Positions 37,782 to 47,451 of a stretch of DNA of 64,000 bases are shown here, piece after piece (the stretch's first letter is position 1; every line of letters begins with the position of its first letter). A program made the position numbers and the translations under genes. Source of the DNA: Massilia sp. MS-15 (GTDB lineage Bacteria; Pseudomonadota; Gammaproteobacteria; Burkholderiales; Burkholderiaceae_D); NCBI RefSeq assembly GCF_020176695.1, contig NZ_JAIWIA010000007.1, positions 1 to 64,000 on the forward strand, given 5' to 3'. The notes beneath the pieces were generated by a model, which worked only from the letters and a program-made list of their open reading frames with translations, had not been told where the DNA came from and did no database searches.

Positions 37782-39646
37782 ACCCGCGCATGCTGCGTTA
37801 CTACAGCCAGGAACTGCAGCACCTGCGCGAGATGGGCGGCGAGTTCGCCCAGGCCTATCCGAAGATCGCCGGCCGCCTCGGCCTGGACGGCTTCGAGTGC
37901 GCCGACCCTTACGTCGAGCGGCTGCTGGAGGGCTTCAGCTTCCTGGCCGCGCGGGTGCAGATGAAGATCGACGCCGAATTCCCCCGCTTCACCCAGCACC
38001 TGGCCGAGCTGGTGTATCCGCAGTTCCTGGCGCCCACGCCCTCGATGGCGGTGGTGCAGCTGCAGCCCGACCTCGGCAACCCGGCCCTGCAGAAGGGTTT
38101 CCAGGTGCCGCGCGGCAGTGCCATGCGCAGTGTGCTGGGCAAGGGCGACAACACCGCCTGCGAATACCGCAGCGCCCATGCGCTGACCCTGTGGCCGGTC
38201 GAACTGCTCGAAGCCAGGTTCTTCACCATCGGGGGCCTGCAGGCGGGCGTGCCGCTGCCGCCGGCGGCCAAGGCCGGGATCCGGCTGCGCCTGCGCACGG
38301 GTGGCCCAGCCTTTCGCGACCTGCCGCTCGATTGCCTCGGCCTGCACCTGCGCGGGGCCGATGCGCTGCCGCTGCGCATCTACGAACTGCTGCTGGGCGC
38401 GATCGAAGGGGTGCTGGTCACGCCGGTGGCGCGGCCAGCCGCCTGGCACGTGCTGCTGCCGAAGACGGCGCTGCGCGCACGCGGCTTCCAGGACGAGGAT
38501 GCGCTGCTGCCCGGCGCGCGCCGCAGCTTCGCCGGCTACCGCCTGCTGCAGGAATACTTCGCCTTCCCGCAGCGCTACCAGTTCGTCGACCTATGCGGGC
38601 TGCAGGCGGCGTTGCGGCGCTGTCCGGAGCGCGAAGTGGAGATCACCATCCTGCTCAGGGAGGGTGACGCCCAGCTCGAAAAGATCCTGGATGCCAGCCA
38701 CCTGGCGCTGCATTGCACGCCGGTGGTCAACCTGTTCGAGCGCCGCGCCGACCGCATCAACCTGACCGGCGAGCAGTTCGAGTACCACGTGCTGGTGGAC
38801 CGCACCCGCCCGCTCGACTACGAGGTGTACAGCGTCGAATCGGTCACCGGCTATGGCAGCGGGCCGGAGGCCGAGCAGGGCTTCCGGCCCTTCTACACGG
38901 CGCGCGACCTGGCCGGCGGCGATGCCGCCCAGGCCTATTTCCAGGTGCGGCGCGAGCCGCGCATGCTGTCCCAGCGCCAGCGGCGCGACGGTCCGCGCTC
39001 GAGCTACGTCGGCAGCGAGACCTTCGTCGCGATCGTGGATGCGGCCCAGGCGCCTTACTCCAGCGCGCTGCGCCAGCTCGGGCTGGGCGTGCTGTGCACC
39101 AACCGCGACCTGCCGCTGGCGATGCCGATCGGGACCGGCAAGACCGACTTCATCCTCGATTCCGGCGCCCCGGTGAGCGCCGTGCGCTGCGTGGCCGGAC
39201 CGAGCCAGCCGCTGCCTTCCTTCGCCGAGGGCAGCGCCACCTGGCGCCTGCTGAACCACCTGTCGCTGAACTACCTGTCGCTGCTCGACACCGATGCCGA
39301 GCAGGGCGCGGTGGCCCTGCGCGAGCTGCTGGCCCTGTATTGCGCCCCGGCCGACCTGCACGGCCAGCGCCAGGTCGAGGGCCTGCGCTCGGTGAGCGCG
39401 AAAGCGGTCACGCGCCGCATGCCCTCTCCCGGGCCGATCACCTTCGGCCGCGGGATCGAAATCAGCCTGCTCTTCGACGACGCCGCCTTCGAGGGCAGCA
39501 ACGCATTCCTGCTGGGCGCCGTGCTGTCCGAGTTCTTCGCCGAATACGTGTCGATCAACGCCTTCACCGAGACGGTGGTCAGGTCGCTGGCGCGCGGTCC
39601 CATCATGCGCTGGCCGGCCAGGGGAGGGGCATGCGCGATCCTGTAG
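37778..39646 (+). CDS. tssF: T6SS baseplate protein TssF
   Basis: 622 residues. The N-terminus YYSQELQHLREMGGEFAQAYPKIAGRLGL and DPYVERLLEGFSFLAARVQMKID are typical of TssF/ImpG. It forms the (TssF)2-TssG wedge of the baseplate. ATG 37778 overlaps the tssE stop (ATGA). Confidence 0.96.
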   Translation: MNPRMLRYYSQELQHLREMGGEFAQAYPKIAGRLGLDGFECADPYVERLLEGFSFLAARVQMKIDAEFPRFTQHLAELVYPQFLAPTPSMAVVQLQPDLGNPALQKGFQVPRGSAMRSVLGKGDNTACEYRSAHALTLWPVELLEARFFTIGGLQAGVPLPPAAKAGIRLRLRTGGPAFRDLPLDCLGLHLRGADALPLRIYELLLGAIEGVLVTPVARPAAWHVLLPKTALRARGFQDEDALLPGARRSFAGYRLLQEYFAFPQRYQFVDLCGLQAALRRCPEREVEITILLREGDAQLEKILDASHLALHCTPVVNLFERRADRINLTGEQFEYHVLVDRTRPLDYEVYSVESVTGYGSGPEAEQGFRPFYTARDLAGGDAAQAYFQVRREPRMLSQRQRRDGPRSSYVGSETFVAIVDAAQAPYSSALRQLGLGVLCTNRDLPLAMPIGTGKTDFILDSGAPVSAVRCVAGPSQPLPSFAEGSATWRLLNHLSLNYLSLLDTDAEQGAVALRELLALYCAPADLHGQRQVEGLRSVSAKAVTRRMPSPGPITFGRGIEISLLFDDAAFEGSNAFLLGAVLSEFFAEYVSINAFTETVVRSLARGPIMRWPARGGACAIL

Positions 39647-40659
39647 CGCTCGAGGCCGAGCTCGAAGCAAGGTCCGCCCGCATGGATTTCTTCCAGGTTC
39701 TGCGCCTGGTCGAGAACGCGCATCCGCAGCTGCCGCGCATCGGCAGCTCGCTGCGCCCGCGCGACGATGCGCTGCGCCTCGGCCAGGACCCGTCGCTGTG
39801 CTTCCACCCGGCCGCCCTCGGGCAATTCCTGAAGAGCGGCCCCGATGCGCGCGCGCGCCTGGCGGTGAACTTCTTCGGCCTGCTGGGCGCCAACGGTCCG
39901 CTGCCGCTGCACCTGACCGAATACGTGCGCGACCGCCTGCGCCAGGGCGGTGACCCGACCCTGCTGGCCTTTCTCGATGTGTTCCACCACCGGCTGCTGT
40001 CGCTGTTCTACCGCGCGCGCGCCAGCGCCGAGCCGGTGGTCAGCCTGGACCGCGCGGGTCCGGACGGCGACCGGTTCTCGGTGTTCGTCGGCAGCCTGTT
40101 CGGCATCGGCAGCCCGGCCCTGCGCGAGCGCGACGCCATTGGCGACTTCGCCAAGCTACATTTCGCCGGCCTGCTGGCCAGGCGCGTGCGCCCGGCCGCC
40201 GGCCTGGCCTGCATCCTGCGCGCCTACTTCGGGCTGCCGCTGCGCATCGAGCAGTTCGTCGGGCACTGGATGGCGCTGCCGGAGGAGGTGCAGAGCCGCA
40301 TCGGGGCCGGCACCGCCGGCGAGGTCAACCGGTTGGGCGGCTCGCTGGTCCTCGGGCGCAAGGTGTGGGATTGCCAGAACAAGTTCCGCATCGTGCTCGG
40401 GCCGCTCGGCTACGAGGACTACCAGCGCTTCATGCCCGGCGGGGACAGCCTGCGGCGCCTGCTGGCCTGGGTGCGCAGCTATTGTGGCCTGGCGCTCGAC
40501 TGGGAAGTGCGCCTGGTCCTGGAGCGGGACGGGCGCCCGCCGCTGCGCCTGGGCGGGCCGACCCGGCTCGGCTGGAGCAGCTGGCTGGCCAGCACTCCGG
40601 CCGCGGGCGCGCTGGACGGCATGCGCATCGGCCGCGCCGGCATCGAATCACGACACTAG
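39631..40659 (+). CDS. tssG: T6SS baseplate protein TssG
   Basis: 342 residues. FFQVLRLVENAHPQLPRIG, FFGLLGANGPLPLHLTEYV and FRIVLGPLGYEDYQRFMPGG are family-typical (ImpH). Partner of TssF in the wedge. ATG 39631, preceded by GGGGAGGGG, lies 16 bp inside the end of tssF. Confidence 0.95.
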   Translation: MRDPVALEAELEARSARMDFFQVLRLVENAHPQLPRIGSSLRPRDDALRLGQDPSLCFHPAALGQFLKSGPDARARLAVNFFGLLGANGPLPLHLTEYVRDRLRQGGDPTLLAFLDVFHHRLLSLFYRARASAEPVVSLDRAGPDGDRFSVFVGSLFGIGSPALRERDAIGDFAKLHFAGLLARRVRPAAGLACILRAYFGLPLRIEQFVGHWMALPEEVQSRIGAGTAGEVNRLGGSLVLGRKVWDCQNKFRIVLGPLGYEDYQRFMPGGDSLRRLLAWVRSYCGLALDWEVRLVLERDGRPPLRLGGPTRLGWSSWLASTPAAGALDGMRIGRAGIESRH

Positions 40660-40672
40660 ACAGGGGAAGATC

Positions 40673-43387
40673 ATGGCGGACATCAGCCGCGTCGCATTGT
40701 TCGGCAAGTTGAACGGCCTGTGCTACCGGGCGATCGAAAGCAGTACCGTGTTCTGCAAGCTGCGCGGGAATCCCTACGTCGAGCTGGTGCACTGGCTGCA
40801 CCAGATCCTGCAGCTGCCCGATTCCGACCTGCTGCGCATCATCAAGCACTACGAACTCGATGGCGCGGTCCTGGCGCGCGACTTCACCGCCGCGCTCGAC
40901 CGCCTGCCGCGCGGCGCGAGCTCGGTCACCGACCTGTCCTCGCAGGTCGAGGAGGCGGTCGAGCGGGCCTGGGTGTATGGCACCCTGCTGTTCGGCGAGT
41001 CGGCGGTGCGCTCGGGCCACCTGGTGGTCGGCATGCTCAAGACCAGTTCCCTACGCAACGCCCTGTATGGCCTGTCGAAGCAGTTCGAGCGCATCAAGGC
41101 AGAGCAGCTGGGCGACAGTTTCGCGCAGCTGCTGGCGGCGTCGCCGGAAGCGCAGATGGGCGCCACCGACGGCTACACCGGCGGCGCCGCGGCGGCGCCG
41201 GGCGAGGCGTCGGGCGCCATCGCCCCGGCCGCGATGGGCAAGCAGGAAGCGCTCAAGAAATTCACGGTCGACCTCACGGCGCAGGCCCGGGAAGGGAAGA
41301 TGGATCCGATCGTGGGACGCGACGACGAGATCCGGCAGATGGTCGACATCCTGATGCGGCGACGCCAGAACAACCCGATCATGATTGGCGAGGCCGGCGT
41401 CGGCAAGACGGCGGTGGTCGAAGGCTTCGCCCAGCGCATCGCGCGCGGCGACGTGCCGCCCTCCCTGAAGGAGGTCGAGCTGCGCACGCTCGACGTCGGC
41501 CTGCTGCAGGCCGGTGCCAGCATGAAGGGCGAGTTCGAACAGCGCCTGCGCTCGGTGATCGACGAGGTGCAGGCCGCCAGCCGCCCGATCATCCTGTTCA
41601 TCGACGAGACCCACACGCTGGTCGGCGCAGGCGGCGCGGCCGGCACCGGCGACGCCGCCAACCTGCTGAAACCCGCGCTGGCGCGCGGCACCCTGCGCAC
41701 CATCGGCGCCACCACCTTCGCCGAGTACAAGAAGCACATCGAGAAGGACCCGGCCCTGACCCGGCGCTTCCAGTCGATCCAGGTCGACGAGCCGGGCGAG
41801 GAGCGCGCGATCCTGATGATGCGCGGCCTGGCCTCCACCATGGAACGCCACCACAAGGTGCAGATCCTGGACGAAGCGCTGGAAGCGGCGGTCAGGCTGA
41901 GCCACCGCTACATCCCGGCGCGCCAGCTGCCCGACAAGGCGGTCAGCCTGATCGACACCGCCTGCGCGCGGGTGGCGGTGAGCCTGCACGCCACGCCGCC
42001 GGAGGTCGACGACAGCCGCAGGCGCATCGAGGCGCTGGAAACCGAGCTGGCCATCATCCGACGCGAGGAAGCGATCGGGATCGAGACGGCCAGGCGCGCG
42101 GCCGACGCCAACGACCTGCTGGGCGAGGAGCGCACGCGCCTGGCTGCGCTGGAAGAACGCTGGAACGGCGAACGCGCCCTGGTCGACCGTCTGCTGGCCC
42201 TGCGCGCCCGGCTGCGCGAGGTTGGCCAGCCGGTGGAAGGCACCGGCAGCCGGCTGGAAAGCGCGGCGCAGGCGGATGCGCCACTGGCGCCGGAAGGACG
42301 TTCCGGCCTGCTCGACGAGCTGCGCGGCGTGCAGGCCGAGCTGGCCGCGCTGCAGGGCGAGCACCCGCTGATCCTGCCCACGGTCGACTACCAGGCGGTG
42401 GCCGCGGTGGTCGGTGACTGGACCGGGATTCCGGTCGGGCGCATGGCGAAGAACGAGATGGAGACCATCCTCAACATCGCCGCCACGCTGGCCGAGCGCG
42501 TGATCGGCCAGGACCACGCGATGGAAATGATCGCCAAGCGCATCCAGACGTCGCGCGCGGGGCTGGACAACCCGGGCAAGCCGGTCGGGGTGTTCATGCT
42601 CGCCGGCACCTCGGGCGTGGGCAAGACCGAGACCGCGCTGGCGCTGGCCGAAGCGCTCTACGGGGGCGAGCAGAACCTCATCACGATCAACATGAGCGAG
42701 TACCAGGAAGCGCACACGGTGTCCACCCTGAAGGGTGCGCCGCCGGGCTACGTCGGCTATGGCGAAGGCGGGGTGCTGACCGAGGCGGTGCGGCGCAAGC
42801 CGTATTCGGTGGTGCTGCTCGACGAGGTGGAAAAGGCCCATCCCGACGTGCACGAGATCTTCTTCCAGGTGTTCGACAAGGGCTTCATGGAAGACGGGGA
42901 AGGGCGCTTCATCGACTTCAAGAACACCCTGATCATCCTCACCACGAACGCGGGCACCGAACTCATTGCGGGCCTGTGCCGGGATCCGGACCTGATGCCC
43001 GATCCGGAAGGCATGGCCAAGGCCCTGCGCGAGCCGCTGCTGAAGGTGTTCCCGCCGGCGCTGCTGGGACGCCTGGTGACGATTCCCTATTACCCGCTGT
43101 CGGACGAGATGCTGGGCCGCATCGTGCGCCTGCAGCTCGACCGCATCAAGAAGCGGGTCGAGGCGCGCTACAAGATCCCCTTCACCTATACCGACGGGGT
43201 GGTGAAGCTGGTGGTGTCGCGCTGCACCGAGAGCGAATCGGGTGGTCGGATGATCGATGCGATCCTGACCAATACCATGCTGCCCGATATCAGCCGCGAA
43301 TTCCTGACCCGGATGATGCAGGGCGAGGCGGTGAGCGCGGTGGCGGTCGATGTGCAGGACGGCGCGCTGGCCTACCGCTTCGGTTGA
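40673..43387 (+). CDS. tssH: T6SS ATPase TssH (ClpV)
   Basis: 904 residues, AAA+ Clp/Hsp100 family. Two nucleotide-binding domains: Walker A G239-E-A-G-V-G-K245-T and G645-T-S-G-V-G-K651-T, with Walker B motifs ILFIDETHTLVG and VVLLDEVEKAHPD. The N-terminal domain (about 1-160) recognises contracted TssC; a coiled-coil middle region is at about 410-560. It disassembles the contracted sheath. AGGGGAAGA precedes ATG 40673. Confidence 0.97.
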   Translation: MADISRVALFGKLNGLCYRAIESSTVFCKLRGNPYVELVHWLHQILQLPDSDLLRIIKHYELDGAVLARDFTAALDRLPRGASSVTDLSSQVEEAVERAWVYGTLLFGESAVRSGHLVVGMLKTSSLRNALYGLSKQFERIKAEQLGDSFAQLLAASPEAQMGATDGYTGGAAAAPGEASGAIAPAAMGKQEALKKFTVDLTAQAREGKMDPIVGRDDEIRQMVDILMRRRQNNPIMIGEAGVGKTAVVEGFAQRIARGDVPPSLKEVELRTLDVGLLQAGASMKGEFEQRLRSVIDEVQAASRPIILFIDETHTLVGAGGAAGTGDAANLLKPALARGTLRTIGATTFAEYKKHIEKDPALTRRFQSIQVDEPGEERAILMMRGLASTMERHHKVQILDEALEAAVRLSHRYIPARQLPDKAVSLIDTACARVAVSLHATPPEVDDSRRRIEALETELAIIRREEAIGIETARRAADANDLLGEERTRLAALEERWNGERALVDRLLALRARLREVGQPVEGTGSRLESAAQADAPLAPEGRSGLLDELRGVQAELAALQGEHPLILPTVDYQAVAAVVGDWTGIPVGRMAKNEMETILNIAATLAERVIGQDHAMEMIAKRIQTSRAGLDNPGKPVGVFMLAGTSGVGKTETALALAEALYGGEQNLITINMSEYQEAHTVSTLKGAPPGYVGYGEGGVLTEAVRRKPYSVVLLDEVEKAHPDVHEIFFQVFDKGFMEDGEGRFIDFKNTLIILTTNAGTELIAGLCRDPDLMPDPEGMAKALREPLLKVFPPALLGRLVTIPYYPLSDEMLGRIVRLQLDRIKKRVEARYKIPFTYTDGVVKLVVSRCTESESGGRMIDAILTNTMLPDISREFLTRMMQGEAVSAVAVDVQDGALAYRFG

Positions 43388-43495
43388 AACCACGGCGGGA
43401 CGGAGCTGTTGCATCCGCCAGCAAGGCGTTGCAGCCTTGGGGATCTTGCTCCATACTTCATGAACAAAATGCGGCACGGCACAGGGGAGACGATC

Positions 43496-43885
43496 ATGCC
43501 GAATCAGGTGTCGATGGGAGCGATGATGAGCTGCAGCTTCGGCGCGGCGCCTTCCTCGCTGGTGGTACCGCCCACCAACAAGGTGCTGTGCGAAGGTCCT
43601 CCCGCGGCCAACATCATGGACCACAAGCCGATGCTCAACATCCTCCCCTTCGGCATGTGCAGCTCGCTCGCCAACCCGGCGGTGGCTTCCGCCACCTCGG
43701 CCGCCATGGGGGCGCTCACGCCCATGCCCTGCGTGCCGGCCACCGCTGCGCCGTGGGTGACGGGTGCGCCCACGGTCCTCATCGCCGGCATGCCGGCGCT
43801 CGACAACGTGGCGAAGTGCTTCTGCAACTGGGGTGGGGTGATCAGCTTCATCCACCCCGGCACCGCCATCAGCATGATTCCTTGA
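43496..43885 (+). CDS. PAAR-like DUF4280 protein
   Basis: 129 residues from ATG 43496, chosen for AGGGGAGA at 43483-43490; the frame is open from 43409. It contains MMSCSFGAAPSSL, NIMDHKPMLNILPFGMCSS and TPMPCVPATAAPWVTG, characteristic of DUF4280. Members form PAAR-like tips; here it lies directly before vgrG, so it probably sharpens the VgrG spike and may connect effectors. Conserved cysteines could bind a metal. Confidence 0.85.
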   Translation: MPNQVSMGAMMSCSFGAAPSSLVVPPTNKVLCEGPPAANIMDHKPMLNILPFGMCSSLANPAVASATSAAMGALTPMPCVPATAAPWVTGAPTVLIAGMPALDNVAKCFCNWGGVISFIHPGTAISMIP

Positions 43886-43898
43886 CGGGCGCACCGAC

Positions 43899-45767
43899 AT
43901 GGATGCCATCCAGGCGAATCGCGAAGTCAGCGTCAGGACCGGGCTCGGGGACGACGTGCTGCTGTTCGCCGGCATGCGCGGCACGGAAGCCCTGGGCCGG
44001 CTGTCCGAGTTCAGCGTGCAGCTGCTCTCGAGCGACGCCAGCCTGGATATCGGCGCGGTGCTGGGCAAGCCGCTGACGGTGTCGGTCGCCACCAGCGAGC
44101 ATGGCGAGCTGCGCCACTTCAACGGCATCGTCACCCGCTTCGCGAACACCGGCTGGCGCGGTGAATTCGCCAGCTACGAAGCCACCGTGCACCCCTGGGC
44201 ATGGCTGCTCACGCGCAGCGCGGACTGCCGCATCTTCCAGGACATGACCGTGCCCGACATCGTCAAGCAGGTGTGCGCGGCCTATGGCGGCGCGGCCAGC
44301 CTGTCGGTGACGGCGCTCAGCGGCGACTATCCGCCACTGCCGTACTGCGTGCAGTACCGCGAGACCGATTTCGACTTCGTCTGCCGCCTGCTGGAAGGCG
44401 CCGGCATCTATTTCTACTTTACGCATAGCGCGGAGCGGCACACGATGGTGCTGGCCGATTCGGGCAGCGCGCACGCTCCGATTGACGGCTATGGCGGCCT
44501 GAAATTCGCGCGCGCCGCGCGCCGCGAGAAATGGGCCGAGGAGAGCGTGTCGGCATGGTCCACCGGCGGCGAGATCGCCAGCAGCAAGGTGGTGCTGCAG
44601 GACTTCGATTTCGAGAAGACCGGCAACTGCCGCAGCGGCGGCCTGCTGGCCTCGGCGAACATCGCCGCCGGCTTCGATCAGGCCTCCTACGAGGTGTTCG
44701 ACTATCCCGGCGGCTACACGGCGGCGGCCGATGGCAGCGCGCGGGCGCGCGCCCGCATCGAGTCCTTGCACGGCCAGTGCGAACGGATCGAGGCGACGAC
44801 CGACGCGCGCGGCCTGTATCCGGGTGGCCTGTTCACGCTGGCCGAGCATCCGCGCGAGGACCAGAACCGCGCCTACCTGCTCACCTCGGCCCACTACGAG
44901 ATCGTTGGCAACGCCTACGCCAGCGGTGGGGGCGGCTTCGTGTTCTCCTGCCGGATCGGCGCCATCGGCAACCAGCATCCGTACCGGCCGCTTCCCAGCG
45001 TGCCGCATCCGCGCGTCCACGGGCCGCAGACGGCGATCGTGGTCGGCAAGGCGGGCGAAGAGATCTGGACCGATCGGTACGGCCGCGTCAAGGTGCAGTT
45101 CCACTGGGACCGCGTGGGTAAGGACGACGAGCATAGCTCGTGCTGGGTGCGGGTGGCCCAGGGCTGGGCCGGGAAGGGCTGGGGCGCGATGGCGGTGCCG
45201 CGCATCGGCATGGAAGTGGTGGTCAGCTTCCTCGAGGGCGACCCCGACCGGCCGCTGGTGACCGGCTGCGTCTACAACTCCGACACCATGCCGCCCTATG
45301 AACTGCCGCAGCACCAGACCCGGGCGACGGTCAAGAGCCAGTCCTCGAAAGGCGGCGGCGGCTTCAACGAGCTGCGCTTCGAGGACAAGAAGGGGGAGGA
45401 AGAGGTGTACATGCACGCCGAGCGCGACTTCCTGCGGGTGGTGCAGAACAACGACGCGCTGAAGGTCGGCTTCGAGAAGGCGGACCAGGGCAACCAGACG
45501 ATCGACATCAAGAACGACCAGGCGCTGACCATCGGCAACGACCAGACCGTCGGCATCGACGGCAAGCAGGCGGTCAAGGTCGGCACTACCATCGTGATCG
45601 AAGCCGGCACTTCGATCGAGCTGAAGGTGGGCGCCAGCAGCATCAAGATCGAGGCGGCCAAGGTCACCATCAAGTCGCCCGAGATCGAGGTCGCCGCCGA
45701 TGCGAATGCCACGCTCAAGGCCGGCGCGCTGGTCACGATCGGCGGCGCGCTGGTGAAGATCAACTGA
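43899..45767 (+). CDS. vgrG: T6SS spike protein VgrG (TssI)
   Basis: 622 residues. gp27-like N-terminal part (SEFSVQLLSSDASLDIGAVLGKPL), gp5 OB-fold (RYGRVKVQFHWDR, near 390) and a repetitive C-terminal beta-helix (about 510-622: GNQTIDIKNDQALTIGNDQTVGI...). The protein stops at the needle; there is no extra effector domain, so it is a structural VgrG. Confidence 0.95.
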   Translation: MDAIQANREVSVRTGLGDDVLLFAGMRGTEALGRLSEFSVQLLSSDASLDIGAVLGKPLTVSVATSEHGELRHFNGIVTRFANTGWRGEFASYEATVHPWAWLLTRSADCRIFQDMTVPDIVKQVCAAYGGAASLSVTALSGDYPPLPYCVQYRETDFDFVCRLLEGAGIYFYFTHSAERHTMVLADSGSAHAPIDGYGGLKFARAARREKWAEESVSAWSTGGEIASSKVVLQDFDFEKTGNCRSGGLLASANIAAGFDQASYEVFDYPGGYTAAADGSARARARIESLHGQCERIEATTDARGLYPGGLFTLAEHPREDQNRAYLLTSAHYEIVGNAYASGGGGFVFSCRIGAIGNQHPYRPLPSVPHPRVHGPQTAIVVGKAGEEIWTDRYGRVKVQFHWDRVGKDDEHSSCWVRVAQGWAGKGWGAMAVPRIGMEVVVSFLEGDPDRPLVTGCVYNSDTMPPYELPQHQTRATVKSQSSKGGGGFNELRFEDKKGEEEVYMHAERDFLRVVQNNDALKVGFEKADQGNQTIDIKNDQALTIGNDQTVGIDGKQAVKVGTTIVIEAGTSIELKVGASSIKIEAAKVTIKSPEIEVAADANATLKAGALVTIGGALVKIN

Positions 45768-45798
45768 TGGAACCCGGACCGGAACAGGCAAGGATGCG

Positions 45799-47424
45799 AT
45801 GCTGCTGACCCTGAGAATCCTGACCTATCGGCACCAGCCGGTACCGCCCGCGCCGGCCGTGCGCTTCGATGCCCAGGGCGGCCAGATCGGCCGCGCGCCC
45901 GACAACACCCTGGTACTGGATGACCCCAGCAAGTACATCTCGCGCATCCATGCGCGGGTGGGCGTGCAGGACGGCGCCTTCGTGCTCGAGGACCTGGGCA
46001 GCAACCCCAGCGTCGTCAACGACCGCCCGCTGGGCAAGGGCTGCCAGGTGGCGCTGGCCCATGGCGACCGGGTGCAGATCGGCGACTACTTGCTGCAGGC
46101 GGTGCTGGAAGCGATGCCCGAGACGCCGGCCCTGGCCCCGGCCCCTCCCAACGACACCGCGCTGCCGCTGTTCGAGCCGCCGGCGCCGGCGCCGCGGGCG
46201 CCGCTGCCGCCACTGGAACCCGTGCCGGCGCCAACGGTGCACGTGGCAGCGGCAGCGGCAGCGTTGGCGGAACCCGCGTTCCTCGACCCGCTGGCCGGTG
46301 GCAGCCTGCTCGACGTCGCCCCGGAACAGCTGGCCGGCCACGATGATCCGCTGGGCCTGAACCTGTTTGCGCCGGCGCCGGCGCCAGGCAGGCCTGCGCG
46401 TGCGGCCGAGAGCGACCATGTGTCGCCCGAGCTGGCGGCGCTGGGACATGCGGTGCCGGTACAGGCACGGGATCCGGTGCCGATGGCCGCGTCTGTGCCC
46501 TTGGTCCCGCGCATGCCGCGTGGCGGCTTTGCCATTCCCGACGACTACGATCCGCTGGCCGACCTGCTCGCGCCGCGTGCACCGTCTGAGCCACCGCTGG
46601 CGCAGCCGCCGCCGGCGGATAGTCCCGAGCTCCCTGTCGTGCCGCCATGCGATCCGGCACCGGACGCCGTAGCGCCGCCGGCGCCGGCGGCAATGGCAGC
46701 CAGCCAGCCTGCTGGGGAATCCGAACCCGGGCACGATGCGCCGCACGCGCTGTCCGACTCGCCTCCTGCCGTTCCCGCCGTTCGCGCCGCTCCCGCAGCA
46801 CCCGCAGCACTGGACACGGCCGACGCCTCCGCCGACGCCGTGCTGGCCGCGCTGCTGCGCGGCCTCGGCCTGCCGGGGCTGCAGCTGCAGCGTCCCGCCA
46901 CCGAGGTGGCCGAGACCGTGGGCGCCATGCTGCGCGAAGCCACCGCCGGCACCATCGACGTGCTGATGGCGCGCGCGCTCACCAAGAAGGAGAGCCGGAT
47001 CGACATGACCATGCTGTCGGTGCGCGCCAACAATCCGCTCAAGTTCTTCCCCCATGCCGAAGGGGCGCTGACCCAGATGCTGACCGGGTCGATGAGCGGC
47101 TACCTGGAGCCGGTGGAGGCGGTGGCGGGCGCCTTCGACGACCTGCGCGCGCACGAGCTGGCGGTGATCGCCGGCATGCGCGCGGCGCTGGCGGCCGTGC
47201 TGCACCGCTTCGATCCGGCCAGCATCGAGGCGCGCCTGGCGGAGCCGAAGGTATTGGACAGGCTGCTGGCCTCCAGCCGCAAGGCCAGGATGTGGGACCG
47301 GCTGGTGGAACTGTACGGCGAGATCGCGCGCGAGGCCGAGGACGACCTGCAGCGCCTGTATGGCGAAAAGTTTTCGGAAGCGTACGAGGAGCAGGTGGAA
47401 CGCCTGCGCCAGGCCAGGCGCTAG
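45799..47424 (+). CDS. tagH: T6SS FHA-domain protein (TagH/Fha-like)
   Basis: 541 residues. The N-terminal FHA domain (about 20-100) has GQIGRAPDNTLVLDDPSKYISRIHARV with the phosphothreonine-contacting Arg and Ser. A long Ala/Pro-rich linker (about 110-345) precedes the T6SS-specific C-terminal domain (LGAMLREATAGTIDVLMARALTKKESR-like). Fha proteins are phosphorylated by PpkA and trigger T6SS assembly; kinase and phosphatase genes flank this cluster. Confidence 0.9.
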   Translation: MLLTLRILTYRHQPVPPAPAVRFDAQGGQIGRAPDNTLVLDDPSKYISRIHARVGVQDGAFVLEDLGSNPSVVNDRPLGKGCQVALAHGDRVQIGDYLLQAVLEAMPETPALAPAPPNDTALPLFEPPAPAPRAPLPPLEPVPAPTVHVAAAAAALAEPAFLDPLAGGSLLDVAPEQLAGHDDPLGLNLFAPAPAPGRPARAAESDHVSPELAALGHAVPVQARDPVPMAASVPLVPRMPRGGFAIPDDYDPLADLLAPRAPSEPPLAQPPPADSPELPVVPPCDPAPDAVAPPAPAAMAASQPAGESEPGHDAPHALSDSPPAVPAVRAAPAAPAALDTADASADAVLAALLRGLGLPGLQLQRPATEVAETVGAMLREATAGTIDVLMARALTKKESRIDMTMLSVRANNPLKFFPHAEGALTQMLTGSMSGYLEPVEAVAGAFDDLRAHELAVIAGMRAALAAVLHRFDPASIEARLAEPKVLDRLLASSRKARMWDRLVELYGEIAREAEDDLQRLYGEKFSEAYEEQVERLRQARR

Positions 47425-47451
47425 CACGCGCCCATTACCCGAAGGAGCAAC

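Noticed and set aside
41051..44149. 1032-codon minus-strand frame opposite tssH
   Set aside because: Antisense shadow of ClpV, whose catalytic motifs are all on the plus strand.
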